Below are positions 25,367 through 34,144 of a DNA stretch of 64,000 nt, piece after piece. The notes below the pieces were generated by a model. It had not been told where the DNA came from and made no database searches. It worked only from the letters and a program-made list of their open reading frames with translations. Source of the DNA: JAGQKC01 sp965223675 (lineage in GTDB: Bacteria > Nitrospirota > Nitrospiria > Nitrospirales > UBA8639); the NCBI GenBank assembly GCA_965223675.1, contig OZ245013.1, positions 2,480,001 to 2,544,000 on the forward strand, given 5' to 3'. Each line of letters starts with the position of its first letter. Position 1 is the first letter of the stretch. Position numbers and translations under genes: made by a program.

Positions 25367-27001
25367 CTACAATGGAAGCTGATTTTCCTGAAGCAATTTA
25401 TACTCAATACTGTCAACTAAGGCCTGCCAACTGGCTTCAATGATATTCTCTGACACCCCAACCGTCGACCACTTTCCCTTATGATCACCCGATTCGATTA
25501 ATACTCGAACTCGAGACCCTGTCCCTTGACTTCCCGACAACACTCTCACTTTATAATCCAATAATTTGACATCGTGTAACTGTGGGTAAAATTTCTCAAG
25601 CGCTTTTCGTAGAGCATTGTCTAGCGCATTCACAGGACCGTCCCCAATCGCAGCCGTATGCTCGACAATCTCTCCGACCTTCACCATGATCGTTGCTTCA
25701 GACAGCACGGTTTGTTCACTTGTTTGCCTCTTTTCGATTATGACTCGACAACCCAGCAACTCAAAAAATGGAGTATGTTCTCCAAGTGACTTCTTCACCA
25801 TCAACTCAAATGAACCTTCGGCCCCTTCAAACTGATAGCCTTCAAACTCTCGAGTTTTCAACGCAGATAAAAGATTTTCTACGTGTGAATGTTCTTTCGG
25901 TAATTTCAACCCTAACGTTTCAATCTTGCCAAGCACGGCACTGCGTCCACTATTGTCAGAAATGAGTACACGGCGATGATTGCCTATTTGTTCTGGTTGC
26001 ACATGCTCATACGTTAAAGGGTTTTTTCGTACGGCATGAATGTGCACGCCCCCTTTATGCGCAAAGGCTGTATCTCCGACATAAGGCTGACGTTTGTTCG
26101 GTAAAAGGTTGGCAATATCCGAAACATACATCGACACCGTCCGAAGTTGGGTCAATCGTTCTTCTCCCAACACGGGTGTTTTCATTTTTAGCTCTAGGTT
26201 GGCAATAATGGAACAAAGATTTGCGTTTCCACACCGCTCTCCGATCCCATTAATGGTACCTTGAATCTGCTTTGCTCCAGCATTGACGGCCACGATAGAA
26301 TTGGCCACACCCATTTCAGCATCATTGTGCGCATGAATGCCGAGAGGAACTCCACATTCAGCCTTGACGACTTCGAAAATCTCTTGAATCTCCCATGGCA
26401 TCGATCCACCATTGGTATCACATAAAACAATGCGTTCGGCACCTGCATCAGCCGCCTTTTTCAACGTTTTCATCGCATAGTCCGCATCGGTCTTATACCC
26501 GTCAAAAAAATGCTCAGCATCATAAAAGACACGACGTTTTTGTTCACAGAGATACGCGATGGAATCGCCGATAAGTTCAACATTTTTCTCCAGTGAGGTC
26601 CCTAAAGCTTCGGTCACGTGTAAGGTCCAGCTCTTACCGAATAGTGTCACGGTCTCAGTCTCGGCAGATAACAGGGCTTGGAGATTTGGGTCAGAGTGGA
26701 CGGCATTATCAGCCTTTCGCGTGGAACCAAATGCGACAATCGTTGTTTGATGTAAGGGAGTGGTCTTGATGACTCGAAAAAATTCGATATCCTTTGGGTT
26801 GGCTCCTGGCCATCCTCCTTCAACGTAATGAATACCTAGTTCATCAAGCTTGACGGCGATATGCACCTTATCTTCCACAGAAAAACTGACGTCTTCTGCC
26901 TGGGACCCATCACGCAAAGTCGTATCATAAATTTCCAGGGACGGATTGACTGCTGAGAAATTATCCATCTTCATACGACTTTCAGATTGTATATCAGACA
27001 A
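25367..27001 (-). CDS. cimA: (R)-citramalate synthase
   Basis: 544 aa from the TTG at 27001. ATGs at 26974 and 26968 are alternatives. The HMGL-like TIM barrel starts EIYDTTLRDGSQAEDVSFS and carries GIHAHNDAEMGVANSIVAV, the metal-binding His pair, and GTINGIGERCGNANLCSII. A C-terminal LeuA-type regulatory domain occupies ~395-535 (GDGPVNALDNALRKALEKFY, LLDYKVRVLSGSQGTGSRVR). The length and VEGGWPGANPKDIEFF segment favour the CimA subfamily over 2-isopropylmalate synthase. It condenses pyruvate with acetyl-CoA, opening a threonine-independent route to isoleucine. It overlaps lysC by 8 bases and is last in the operon, with feedback control expected through the C-terminal domain. Confidence 0.92.
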   Translation of the reverse strand: MSDIQSESRMKMDNFSAVNPSLEIYDTTLRDGSQAEDVSFSVEDKVHIAVKLDELGIHYVEGGWPGANPKDIEFFRVIKTTPLHQTTIVAFGSTRKADNAVHSDPNLQALLSAETETVTLFGKSWTLHVTEALGTSLEKNVELIGDSIAYLCEQKRRVFYDAEHFFDGYKTDADYAMKTLKKAADAGAERIVLCDTNGGSMPWEIQEIFEVVKAECGVPLGIHAHNDAEMGVANSIVAVNAGAKQIQGTINGIGERCGNANLCSIIANLELKMKTPVLGEERLTQLRTVSMYVSDIANLLPNKRQPYVGDTAFAHKGGVHIHAVRKNPLTYEHVQPEQIGNHRRVLISDNSGRSAVLGKIETLGLKLPKEHSHVENLLSALKTREFEGYQFEGAEGSFELMVKKSLGEHTPFFELLGCRVIIEKRQTSEQTVLSEATIMVKVGEIVEHTAAIGDGPVNALDNALRKALEKFYPQLHDVKLLDYKVRVLSGSQGTGSRVRVLIESGDHKGKWSTVGVSENIIEASWQALVDSIEYKLLQENQLPL

Positions 27002-28235
27002 CCTCTGTCCTAGCTGTTGGGTCTTTGTCTAATTCAAATTCATTATGCAATGACCGTAATGCCAGCTCTAAATACTTTTCTTCGACCACACATGACACCT
27101 TAATTTCAGACGTACTAATCATCATGATATTGATACCTTCACGAGAAAGGGCTTGAAACATACGTGACGCGACTCCGGAGTGCGACCGCATACCCACACC
27201 AACCAACGAAACCTTGGCAATATCCTCTTTGACTCCCACTTCACGTGCATGAATCAAGTTCGCAACCCTCTTGATCAAGTCAAGAGTTTGAGGGAGTTCT
27301 GCCCGTGGAACCGTGAACGAAATATCTGTTAATGCCTCCTGACTGACATTTTGGATGATCATATCCACGTTAATACCAGCTTCGGCGACGGAACCAAACA
27401 ATTGGGCGGCAATCCCTGGACTATCTGGCACTCCGACGACAGTCAATTTAGCTTGATTCGAATCTCCTGCAACCCCTGATACGACAAACTCTTCCATATC
27501 AGCATGTTCTCGTGTCACAAGCGTACCCTGCCCTTCCGTAAAACTCGACTTGACTTCAATAGGGACTTGATGCTTTGCCGCAAACTCAACAGATCGAGTC
27601 TGCAGGACTTTTGCCCCTAAACTAGCTAATTCTAACATTTCTTCGTAAGAAAGTGTGTTCAGCCTTCTGGCATTTGGAACGACGTTCGGATCTGCCGTAT
27701 AGACACCGTCAACATCTGTGTAAATCACACAACGGTCAGCTTTTAACGCGGCCGCAAGTGCCACTGCCGTCAGATCAGATCCTCCTCGCCCTAGAGTGGT
27801 CACATCTGATGATTCATTGATTCCTTGAAAGCCTGCGACAATTGGCACTGTTCCGTCTGATAATGCTGTTTTCACACGATCCGCAGCCACTCGAGAGATA
27901 CGAGCCTTGGTATGAGAATTATTCGTCACAATCCCAACTTGTCGACCCGTAAAGGACCGCGCACAAAGACCACGCTCTTTCAAGGTCATAGCCATTAAGG
28001 AAATCGTAACGCGCTCTCCGGAAGATAGCAGCATGTCGAGTTCACGCGCATCGGGAATTGAACTGATCTCTCGTGCCAGACGTAAGAGTCGATCGGTTTC
28101 TCCACTCATCGCTGAAAGGACGACAACAAGTTGATGCCCATCCCGAACTGTTCGTTCAATCAAATCGGCAACCGCACCAATTCGCTCCATACTTCCAACC
28201 GAAGTCCCACCAAACTTCTGGATTAATAGTGCCAT
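26994..28235 (-). CDS. lysC: Aspartate kinase
   Basis: 413 aa, full length. The kinase domain has IQKFGGTSVGSMERI at the N-terminus, TLGRGGSDLTAVALAAALKA and YTDVDGVYTADPNVVPNARR. Two ACT-type regulatory domains follow (~265-400), with VGVPDSPGIAAQLFGSVAEA and VGVGMRSHSGVASRMFQALS, which bind lysine and/or threonine in this family. It phosphorylates aspartate, the entry to the lysine, threonine and methionine pathways. The ATG overlaps the TAA of the preceding homoserine-kinase gene (TAATG), indicating translational coupling. Confidence 0.96.
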   Translation of the reverse strand: MALLIQKFGGTSVGSMERIGAVADLIERTVRDGHQLVVVLSAMSGETDRLLRLAREISSIPDARELDMLLSSGERVTISLMAMTLKERGLCARSFTGRQVGIVTNNSHTKARISRVAADRVKTALSDGTVPIVAGFQGINESSDVTTLGRGGSDLTAVALAAALKADRCVIYTDVDGVYTADPNVVPNARRLNTLSYEEMLELASLGAKVLQTRSVEFAAKHQVPIEVKSSFTEGQGTLVTREHADMEEFVVSGVAGDSNQAKLTVVGVPDSPGIAAQLFGSVAEAGINVDMIIQNVSQEALTDISFTVPRAELPQTLDLIKRVANLIHAREVGVKEDIAKVSLVGVGMRSHSGVASRMFQALSREGINIMMISTSEIKVSCVVEEKYLELALRSLHNEFELDKDPTARTEVV

Positions 28236-29461
28236 TAGGAAGCGTCTTTCGCCAACACTCGTGCAGTCAGTTTTGTTGCGTCACGAGCCATACTCTTCAT
28301 GGCACTTATTTCATTAAAGGAAATTCGAGAACTCGTATTTTGGAGGTCCCGCATTTCAAGGAAAGCATAGGGGGAAGGAAGAGAAGTTGGGCCCCTTGTT
28401 TCCTCGTCAGCATGATTACCGACAACCACTAGTCGACAGTCTCCCCTTTCGGAAGCCGATGTCAACAGAGACCCTACAACTTGTTCGTCAAAAGTCTCTA
28501 TAGCTTTCACGGCAGCCTGTGTATCGGTTGTTCGATCGGTGAAGGGTATTGGAACATGTAAGTACACAAAATCTTTGGACTGGAGAGCACTCAAACATGT
28601 TTGAACTTGCAGGCTAAACTCTGCTTGATGTTCCTCCGTCTGATCGTTAGGATTGAGCACATCAATCCCTGCACAAATACCGATCCCACGGTGAACACCA
28701 GAAGGTGAAATGGTGACACTTGGGATTGACCACCGTTCTTTCCACTTCGGCAGTTCAATCGCCTTGCCTGGCCCCCAAAGCCAAAGACAATTTACAGGTT
28801 TCATGCCTGCCTGCTCACGATCTTGATTCACAGGGTGGTGACGAAGCAGAATACGAGATGCCTCCATGAGTTCCTTAATGACATCTGCACCATTACCAGA
28901 TGGAAGAAAGGCGGCAATGTTTCGACCTTTAGCCTCCCTGGGACTATGACAGACACAGCGTGTTGTCCCTCCGATCCACACCATTAAATGGCGACATCGC
29001 TCACCGGCATAAAACTGTATCATTTCTGAGCCAAGTTGCTCGTTCACCGCATCAATCAATTCTCTGGCATCTTCAGAATCGATGTCCTCTGCTTCTTCTT
29101 CATCCAAAATGGTGTGTGACCCAATTTTTTTTGTATCTTCTAGTCCATTATCAGAGATAAGAGTCACCAATTGACAACAAAAGGCCATGTCTTGCTTTTC
29201 AAGAACAACTTCCAAGCTTGCTGCTTCAAAAGGCCCAAGACCTGAATAATACTTCTGCGGATCATACCCGAGCAAAGCCAGATGAGTGACCGCACTTGAA
29301 AACAAGAGACCTTTGGTGGACAGGGTGAGATACCCAAACTCGCCTTGGGTAGCAACATTGTCCAAGTTGGGGGTCTTGGCAACTTGCAGAAGAGTTTGCC
29401 CATCAAGCTCTGGAAGAGCATCAGAGGCAATGCCATCGGCTTGGACAATGACAGTTTTCAT
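28235..29461 (-). CDS. ApgM-like protein, probable homoserine kinase
   Basis: 408 aa of the archaeal-type cofactor-independent phosphoglycerate mutase family (alkaline phosphatase superfamily). Metal-site features are VQADGIASDA at the start with the Asp, GVHRGIGICAGIDV, and VVVGNHADEETRG near the C-terminus. A central insertion (~170-230) carries CHSPREAKGRNIAAFLPSG. The phosphatase nucleophile is probably the Ser in FSSAVTHLALLGYDP. No GHMP-type thrB lies in this otherwise complete threonine operon, and apgM-like proteins are known to replace homoserine kinase in such settings, so that role is likely. A phosphoglycerate mutase role cannot be excluded. It starts 78 bases after thrC and overlaps lysC. 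Confidence 0.8.
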   Translation of the reverse strand: MKTVIVQADGIASDALPELDGQTLLQVAKTPNLDNVATQGEFGYLTLSTKGLLFSSAVTHLALLGYDPQKYYSGLGPFEAASLEVVLEKQDMAFCCQLVTLISDNGLEDTKKIGSHTILDEEEAEDIDSEDARELIDAVNEQLGSEMIQFYAGERCRHLMVWIGGTTRCVCHSPREAKGRNIAAFLPSGNGADVIKELMEASRILLRHHPVNQDREQAGMKPVNCLWLWGPGKAIELPKWKERWSIPSVTISPSGVHRGIGICAGIDVLNPNDQTEEHQAEFSLQVQTCLSALQSKDFVYLHVPIPFTDRTTDTQAAVKAIETFDEQVVGSLLTSASERGDCRLVVVGNHADEETRGPTSLPSPYAFLEMRDLQNTSSRISFNEISAMKSMARDATKLTARVLAKDAS

Positions 29462-29539
29462 TGTCTATCAATCACAGATCCCAATTGATGAAGGGGTAGA
29501 GGTTAACCCAGGACGCTCCTTTTATTACTCAGATGGAAT

Positions 29540-30598
29540 TTACAAAGACAACACAGCCGCAACTTCCTCACGAGTCGCACGTACAGTAATCGGTTGAGGA
29601 GAGATGTTCATCGCAATATCTGGATCCTTTAGACCATGTCCCGTCAATGTACAGACAACGACCAGCCCTTCACTCAACTGATTGGCGGCCTTCATTTTGA
29701 CGACACCGGCGACTGATGCGGCAGAAGCTGGTTCACAAAACACCCCCTCTTCTCGTGCCACCATTCGATACGCTTCGAGTATTTCATCATCAGACACCAT
29801 ATTGATCATGCCATCTGATTCTTGAACGGCATTTATCGCAAACTGCCAACTTGCTGGATTCCCTATCCTAATCGCTGACGCGACCGTCTTGGGGTGTTCG
29901 ATAATATGCCCTCGAACAATCGGAGCTGCACCTTCGGCTTGATACCCCATCATTCTGGGCAGACTTCTCACTTGGCCGGCAGCGTGATATTCCTGATATC
30001 CCTTCCAATAAGCGGTGATGTTCCCGGCGTTTCCTACAGGAAGCACATGAATCGAAGGAGCCATTCCTAATTGATCACAAACTTCCATCGCAGCAGTTTT
30101 TTGCCCTTCTAATCGAAAAGGATTGAGTGAATTGACCAATTCAAATTCGTCATCACGACAGAGTTCCTTCACGATATCCAGAGCCTGATCAAAGTTACCT
30201 TCTATCTGAATGACCTTCGCACCATGCATGATCGCCTGTGTCAGCTTACCAAGTGCAATGTTTCCAGCCGGGATGAGCACATAAACCGGAATGCCCGCCT
30301 TAGCCCCATAAGCTGCGGCCGCTGCCGAAGTATTTCCCGTCGAGGCACACATGACGGCACGAGCGTTTTTCTCGAGTGTCTTCGAAACCGCCAAAGTCAT
30401 TCCACGATCCTTGAAAGAACCCGTTGGATTTGCTCCCTCAATTTTGAGATACAGTTCAACGCCAGGACAAATACGGTGAGCCAATCGTTTCGCCTGGATC
30501 AACGGCGTATTTCCTTCACTGAGAGACACAACCGGTGTCAAGTCACTCACCGGCAGGAACTTTCGATATTCTTCAATTATTCCGCGCCAGGGAATCAT
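29540..30598 (-). CDS. thrC: Threonine synthase
   Basis: 352 aa, the short form. The PLP-binding lysine lies in GANPTGSFKDRGMTLAVSK. Other family motifs are VSLSEGNTPLIQAKRL, ASTGNTSAAAAAYGAKAG (phosphate-binding), LPVGNAGNITAYWKGYQEY and CTLTGHGLKDPD. It converts O-phosphohomoserine to threonine. It lies 25 bases after hom and is followed by the probable homoserine kinase that makes its substrate. Confidence 0.96.
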   Translation of the reverse strand: MIPWRGIIEEYRKFLPVSDLTPVVSLSEGNTPLIQAKRLAHRICPGVELYLKIEGANPTGSFKDRGMTLAVSKTLEKNARAVMCASTGNTSAAAAAYGAKAGIPVYVLIPAGNIALGKLTQAIMHGAKVIQIEGNFDQALDIVKELCRDDEFELVNSLNPFRLEGQKTAAMEVCDQLGMAPSIHVLPVGNAGNITAYWKGYQEYHAAGQVRSLPRMMGYQAEGAAPIVRGHIIEHPKTVASAIRIGNPASWQFAINAVQESDGMINMVSDDEILEAYRMVAREEGVFCEPASAASVAGVVKMKAANQLSEGLVVVCTLTGHGLKDPDIAMNISPQPITVRATREEVAAVLSL

Positions 30599-30623
30599 CT
30601 ACTCACCCTCAGATCAACAATCT

Positions 30624-31934
30624 TCATTCGACCCCTTCAATTCTCAGCAGCATTGGTGGCTCAGCTACCACCGGCATATCTTTAATCGTCTGTATCGCAG
30701 TCTGAACAGCCTGCTCTGAAGAACGATGCGTCATGATAACCAATGGCACCGCTTGTCCTTGCTTCCGTCCCTTCTGCAACACGGAAGAAATGCTAATCTT
30801 CTGCTCTCCTAACGTGTTGGCGATTTGAGAAAGCACACCAGGTTGATCCTGCACCATAAACCGTAAATAGTACATACTCGAAATTTCTTCAATAGGTCGA
30901 ATTCGAATGGGTACGCGTCCATCCCATTGATACGAAGCAACTGGAACACGTCCAGAAATATTCTTAAGACGATTCCTTGCAAGATCCACAATATCGCTAA
31001 CGACGGCACTAGCCGTAGCAAGAGACCCTGCGCCCTGACCATATAAGACCACATCGCCTACGGCATCCCCTATAAGGTGAATGGCATTATACACTCCCCC
31101 GACCTGCGCGATCGGAGAATCGGTGGGAACAAGAGTTGGATGGACTCGTGCTTCAATCTCGTCATCTTGATATTTCGCAATACTTAATAATTTGATCGTG
31201 TAGCCAAACTCACGAGCAAACTCGATATCGACGGTCGACAGGTCCGATATGCCTTCAGTATGAATATCTTTGATATTCACAGCTGTCCCGAATGCTAAAT
31301 TCACGAGAATAGCAAGCTTATGCGCAGCGTCGACACCTTCCACATCAAAGGTGGGATCGGCCTCGGCATACCCCTCTTCTCTCGCTTGTTGAAGAATTTC
31401 TTCAAAACTTTTTCCTTCCTCGGTCATTCGAGTCAAAATATAATTCGATGTTCCGTTCATGATTCCAAACATCGACGTCACGGCGTTCGCGACTAATCCC
31501 TCCGTCAGCGCTTTGATGATCGGAATCCCACCCCCAACACTCGCTTCAAAACCAAGATCAAGACCTATGGCAGTCGCGGCATGAAAGATTTCTTCTCCAT
31601 GCACCGCTAATAAGGCCTTATTGGCTGTTACCACGGACTTACCGTTTTCGATAGCACTGAGGATAAAGCGCTTTGCAGGATCGTAGCCGCCGATTAATTC
31701 GACGATGATGTCAATGTTGGGGTCTTGAAGCACAGACTGAGCATCCGTCGTTAATATGCCATCGGGCAAGGACAGACCACGATCTGTCGTAATATCTAAG
31801 TCTGCGATTCGAACAAGATCAATAGGCACACCAACTCGTTTGGCGATCAACCCCGCATTCCCAAACAAGATTTTGGCCACGCCACAACCCACGGTCCCTA
31901 ATCCTATCATTCCTACCGTTATCTTAGATTTCAT
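30624..31934 (-). CDS. hom: Homoserine dehydrogenase with ACT domain
   Basis: 436 aa. The Rossmann motif GMIGLGTVGCGVAKIL opens the NAD(P)-binding domain. The catalytic domain includes VVTANKALLAVHGEEIF, GIMNGTSNYILTRM and EADPTFDVEGVDAAHKLAIL. A C-terminal ACT domain (~350-430, FMVQDQPGVLSQIANTLGEQ) is the expected threonine-feedback site. It reduces aspartate semialdehyde to homoserine. The start ATG overlaps the TGA of the aminotransferase gene (TGATG), so the two are coupled. Confidence 0.97.
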   Translation of the reverse strand: MKSKITVGMIGLGTVGCGVAKILFGNAGLIAKRVGVPIDLVRIADLDITTDRGLSLPDGILTTDAQSVLQDPNIDIIVELIGGYDPAKRFILSAIENGKSVVTANKALLAVHGEEIFHAATAIGLDLGFEASVGGGIPIIKALTEGLVANAVTSMFGIMNGTSNYILTRMTEEGKSFEEILQQAREEGYAEADPTFDVEGVDAAHKLAILVNLAFGTAVNIKDIHTEGISDLSTVDIEFAREFGYTIKLLSIAKYQDDEIEARVHPTLVPTDSPIAQVGGVYNAIHLIGDAVGDVVLYGQGAGSLATASAVVSDIVDLARNRLKNISGRVPVASYQWDGRVPIRIRPIEEISSMYYLRFMVQDQPGVLSQIANTLGEQKISISSVLQKGRKQGQAVPLVIMTHRSSEQAVQTAIQTIKDMPVVAEPPMLLRIEGVE

Positions 31935-33118
31935 CAGTTGGCATTCCCAAGTTTCAGCGCATGCTTCATGCCACGTATGGCTTGATAAATACGATGTTCA
32001 TTTTCCACGAGCGCAAAGCGCACATATTCGTCACCTCCATCTCCAAACCCTATTCCTGGAGAAGCGGCAACCTTCGCCTCACGCAATAACAACTTAGAAA
32101 ACTCAAGAGATCCCATCCCACGAAACGCTGGAGGAATACGCGCCCACACAAACATGGTCGCTCGCGGATAATCAACAGCCCAACCAATTCGATTCAATCC
32201 CCCTACTAAAGCATTCCGTCGTCGCTTATACCTCCCCACAATATCCCCAACACATTCCTGCGGGCCATTCAACGCGATGATACTGGCGATTTGAATGGGT
32301 TGAAACATGCCATAATCTAAATAACTTTTTATTTTGGTGAGTGCGGCAATCATATCTGGATTGCCGACGCAAAAACCGACTCGCCACCCTGGCATGTTAT
32401 AGCTTTTAGAGAGGGAATAAAATTCAACTCCAACTTGCTTCGCTTCTGGAACTTGCAACAGACTTGGGGCTTGATATCCGTCAAATACAAGATCAGCATA
32501 GGCTAAATCATGGACCAACCACACTTCATTTTCTAACGCAAAGGCCACAATCTTTTTAAAGAACTCTAAATCGACGACACTTGTGGTTGGGTTATGAGGA
32601 AAACTCATGATCAATATTTTAGGACGTGGTTGTGTTTGCCGGTAGACTCTCGTCAGGTTTTCGAAAAAATCTCCTGCTGGGTTTAACTCAACTCCACGAA
32701 CTTCTCCGCCAGCGATAATTACGCTGTACATGTGAATGGGATATGTCGGAGTTGGCGTCAACACAACATCTCCGGGTCCGACCATCGCAAGTGCCAGATG
32801 AGCGAGCCCTTCCTTGACTCCCAATGTTGCGATGGCTTCTGTTTCCGGGTCTAAGTCAACATCATATTTTCGTTTGTACCACCCACAAATTGCATGACGT
32901 AACTTGGTAATTCCTCGTGAGGCGGAATACCGATGGTTTCTTCCATTTCCGGCGGCCTCGGTCAGTTTATTAACAATATGAGGAGGAGTGGGTTGATCGG
33001 GATTTCCCATGCCTAAGTCAATAATATCTTCACCTCGTTGTCGTGCGTCCAACTTCAGCGACTGGACTTGGGCAAACACGTAATGCGGTAAGCGTTCAAT
33101 TCGATAAAATGGTGTCAT
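31934..33118 (-). CDS. Class I/II aminotransferase (alanine/aspartate type)
   Basis: 394 aa, fold-type I PLP enzyme. Motifs are DLGMGNPDQPTPPHIV at the start, YSASRGITKLRHAICGWY, the PLP-ring Asp/Tyr region in VWLVHDLAYADLVFDGY and the Schiff-base lysine in FYSLSKSYNMPGWRVGF. The C-terminal VAASPGIGFGDGGDEYVRFA includes the substrate-binding Arg. This signature matches the AlaC/LL-DAP-aminotransferase-like group. As first gene of a Thr/Ile operon it may supply aspartate or alanine, but the exact substrate cannot be read here. It sits directly behind a good promoter at 33190-33218. Confidence 0.88.
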   Translation of the reverse strand: MTPFYRIERLPHYVFAQVQSLKLDARQRGEDIIDLGMGNPDQPTPPHIVNKLTEAAGNGRNHRYSASRGITKLRHAICGWYKRKYDVDLDPETEAIATLGVKEGLAHLALAMVGPGDVVLTPTPTYPIHMYSVIIAGGEVRGVELNPAGDFFENLTRVYRQTQPRPKILIMSFPHNPTTSVVDLEFFKKIVAFALENEVWLVHDLAYADLVFDGYQAPSLLQVPEAKQVGVEFYSLSKSYNMPGWRVGFCVGNPDMIAALTKIKSYLDYGMFQPIQIASIIALNGPQECVGDIVGRYKRRRNALVGGLNRIGWAVDYPRATMFVWARIPPAFRGMGSLEFSKLLLREAKVAASPGIGFGDGGDEYVRFALVENEHRIYQAIRGMKHALKLGNAN

Positions 33119-33189
33119 CGCATTAGTGAGAATGCCGTGAATAAACCTGGTGAGAGAGCAAAAATCCCATAATTTTTCAACAGTTTTCT

Positions 33190-33218
33190 ATTCTAGATCA
33201 GCTGATTCAAGCAGTCAA
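33190..33218 (-). promoter_or_regulatory. Sigma70 promoter of the aminotransferase-hom-thrC-lysC-cimA operon
   Basis: On the minus strand TTGACT (-35) and TAGAAT (-10) are separated by exactly 17 bases (GCTTGAATCAGCTGATC). The start point should fall near 33183, about 65 bases before the ATG at 33118. No attenuator hairpin with a T-run is evident in that leader. Confidence 0.7.
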
Positions 33219-33367
33219 TTTCCTTTCACACGCCCTTCCATTGACTATCGAGTGCACAAGCAAGAACGTACAATTTCCACTTACTTTCTTGCAGCAATAT
33301 TTTCACTTCTGACATAATGCATCTCCTTTCCCTTCACGTAAATGACACAAGGAGACAAGAGAAGTTT

Positions 33368-34081
33368 ATGGCACGACTGGGAGTCAATGTAGACCATGTT
33401 GCAACGCTACGCCAAGCGAGGGGTGGCCATGAGCCCGACCCCATCATGGCCGCCACATTAGTTGAATTGGGTGGTGCAGATGGCATCGTCGTGCATCTAC
33501 GAGAAGATCGACGTCATATACAGGATCGAGACCTGACTCTTTTAAAAGAAATCGTTCATTCACAATTGAATCTAGAAATGGCAGCCGACGAAGGAGTGGC
33601 CAAAATAGCCCTAAATGTGAAACCTGACATGGTCACCTTGGTTCCAGAACGTCGTCAAGAATTGACGACAGAAGGAGGCCTCGCCGTAGTTGAGCGAAAA
33701 GACCGAATACAGAATATGGTTCACCTTCTCCATGATGGGGGAATTCCTGTGAGTCTTTTCATTGATCCTGACCAACAACAGGTTCGTGCGGCACACAAAG
33801 TTCAAGCCGACTCAATTGAACTGCACACTGGACGATATGCCAATACACGAAGCCTAAAAGATCAACAAACAGAACTTGAAGCACTCGAGCAAGCCGCGAA
33901 GCTTGCCTATAAGCTTGGACTGGGGGTCAAAGCCGGACATGGGCTCAATTACCAAAATGTTCAGCGACTAACTAAGATTCCAGAAATCGTTGAATATAAC
34001 ATTGGCCATAGTATCATCTCTCGGGCCGTGTTTATCGGCCTGGAAAAAGCGGTTCGTGAAATGAAGGCCTTACTCAGCTAA
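33368..34081 (+). CDS. pdxJ: Pyridoxine 5'-phosphate synthase
   Basis: 237 aa from the ATG at 33368, whose product begins MARLGVNVDHVATLRQARGG, the usual start of the family. The ATG at 33317 would add 17 residues. Active-site segments are VNVDHVATLRQARGGHEPDP, HLREDRRHIQDRDL, NLEMAADEGVAKIA and ELHTGRYA, with VKAGHGLNYQNV near the C-terminus. It condenses 1-deoxyxylulose 5-phosphate with 3-amino-2-oxopropyl phosphate to make pyridoxine phosphate. It is divergent from the amino-acid operon, whose enzymes include PLP-dependent ones. Confidence 0.96.
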   Translation: MARLGVNVDHVATLRQARGGHEPDPIMAATLVELGGADGIVVHLREDRRHIQDRDLTLLKEIVHSQLNLEMAADEGVAKIALNVKPDMVTLVPERRQELTTEGGLAVVERKDRIQNMVHLLHDGGIPVSLFIDPDQQQVRAAHKVQADSIELHTGRYANTRSLKDQQTELEALEQAAKLAYKLGLGVKAGHGLNYQNVQRLTKIPEIVEYNIGHSIISRAVFIGLEKAVREMKALLS

Positions 34082-34144
34082 CCTCCTCGAACAAGCGTAC
34101 ATCAAATCACAAACCACGGCCTAACGTTCGATACCAATTAAATC

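Noticed and set aside
33241..33274. TTGACT and TACAAT upstream of pdxJ as a promoter
   Set aside because: The spacing is 22 bases, too long for a standard sigma70 promoter.
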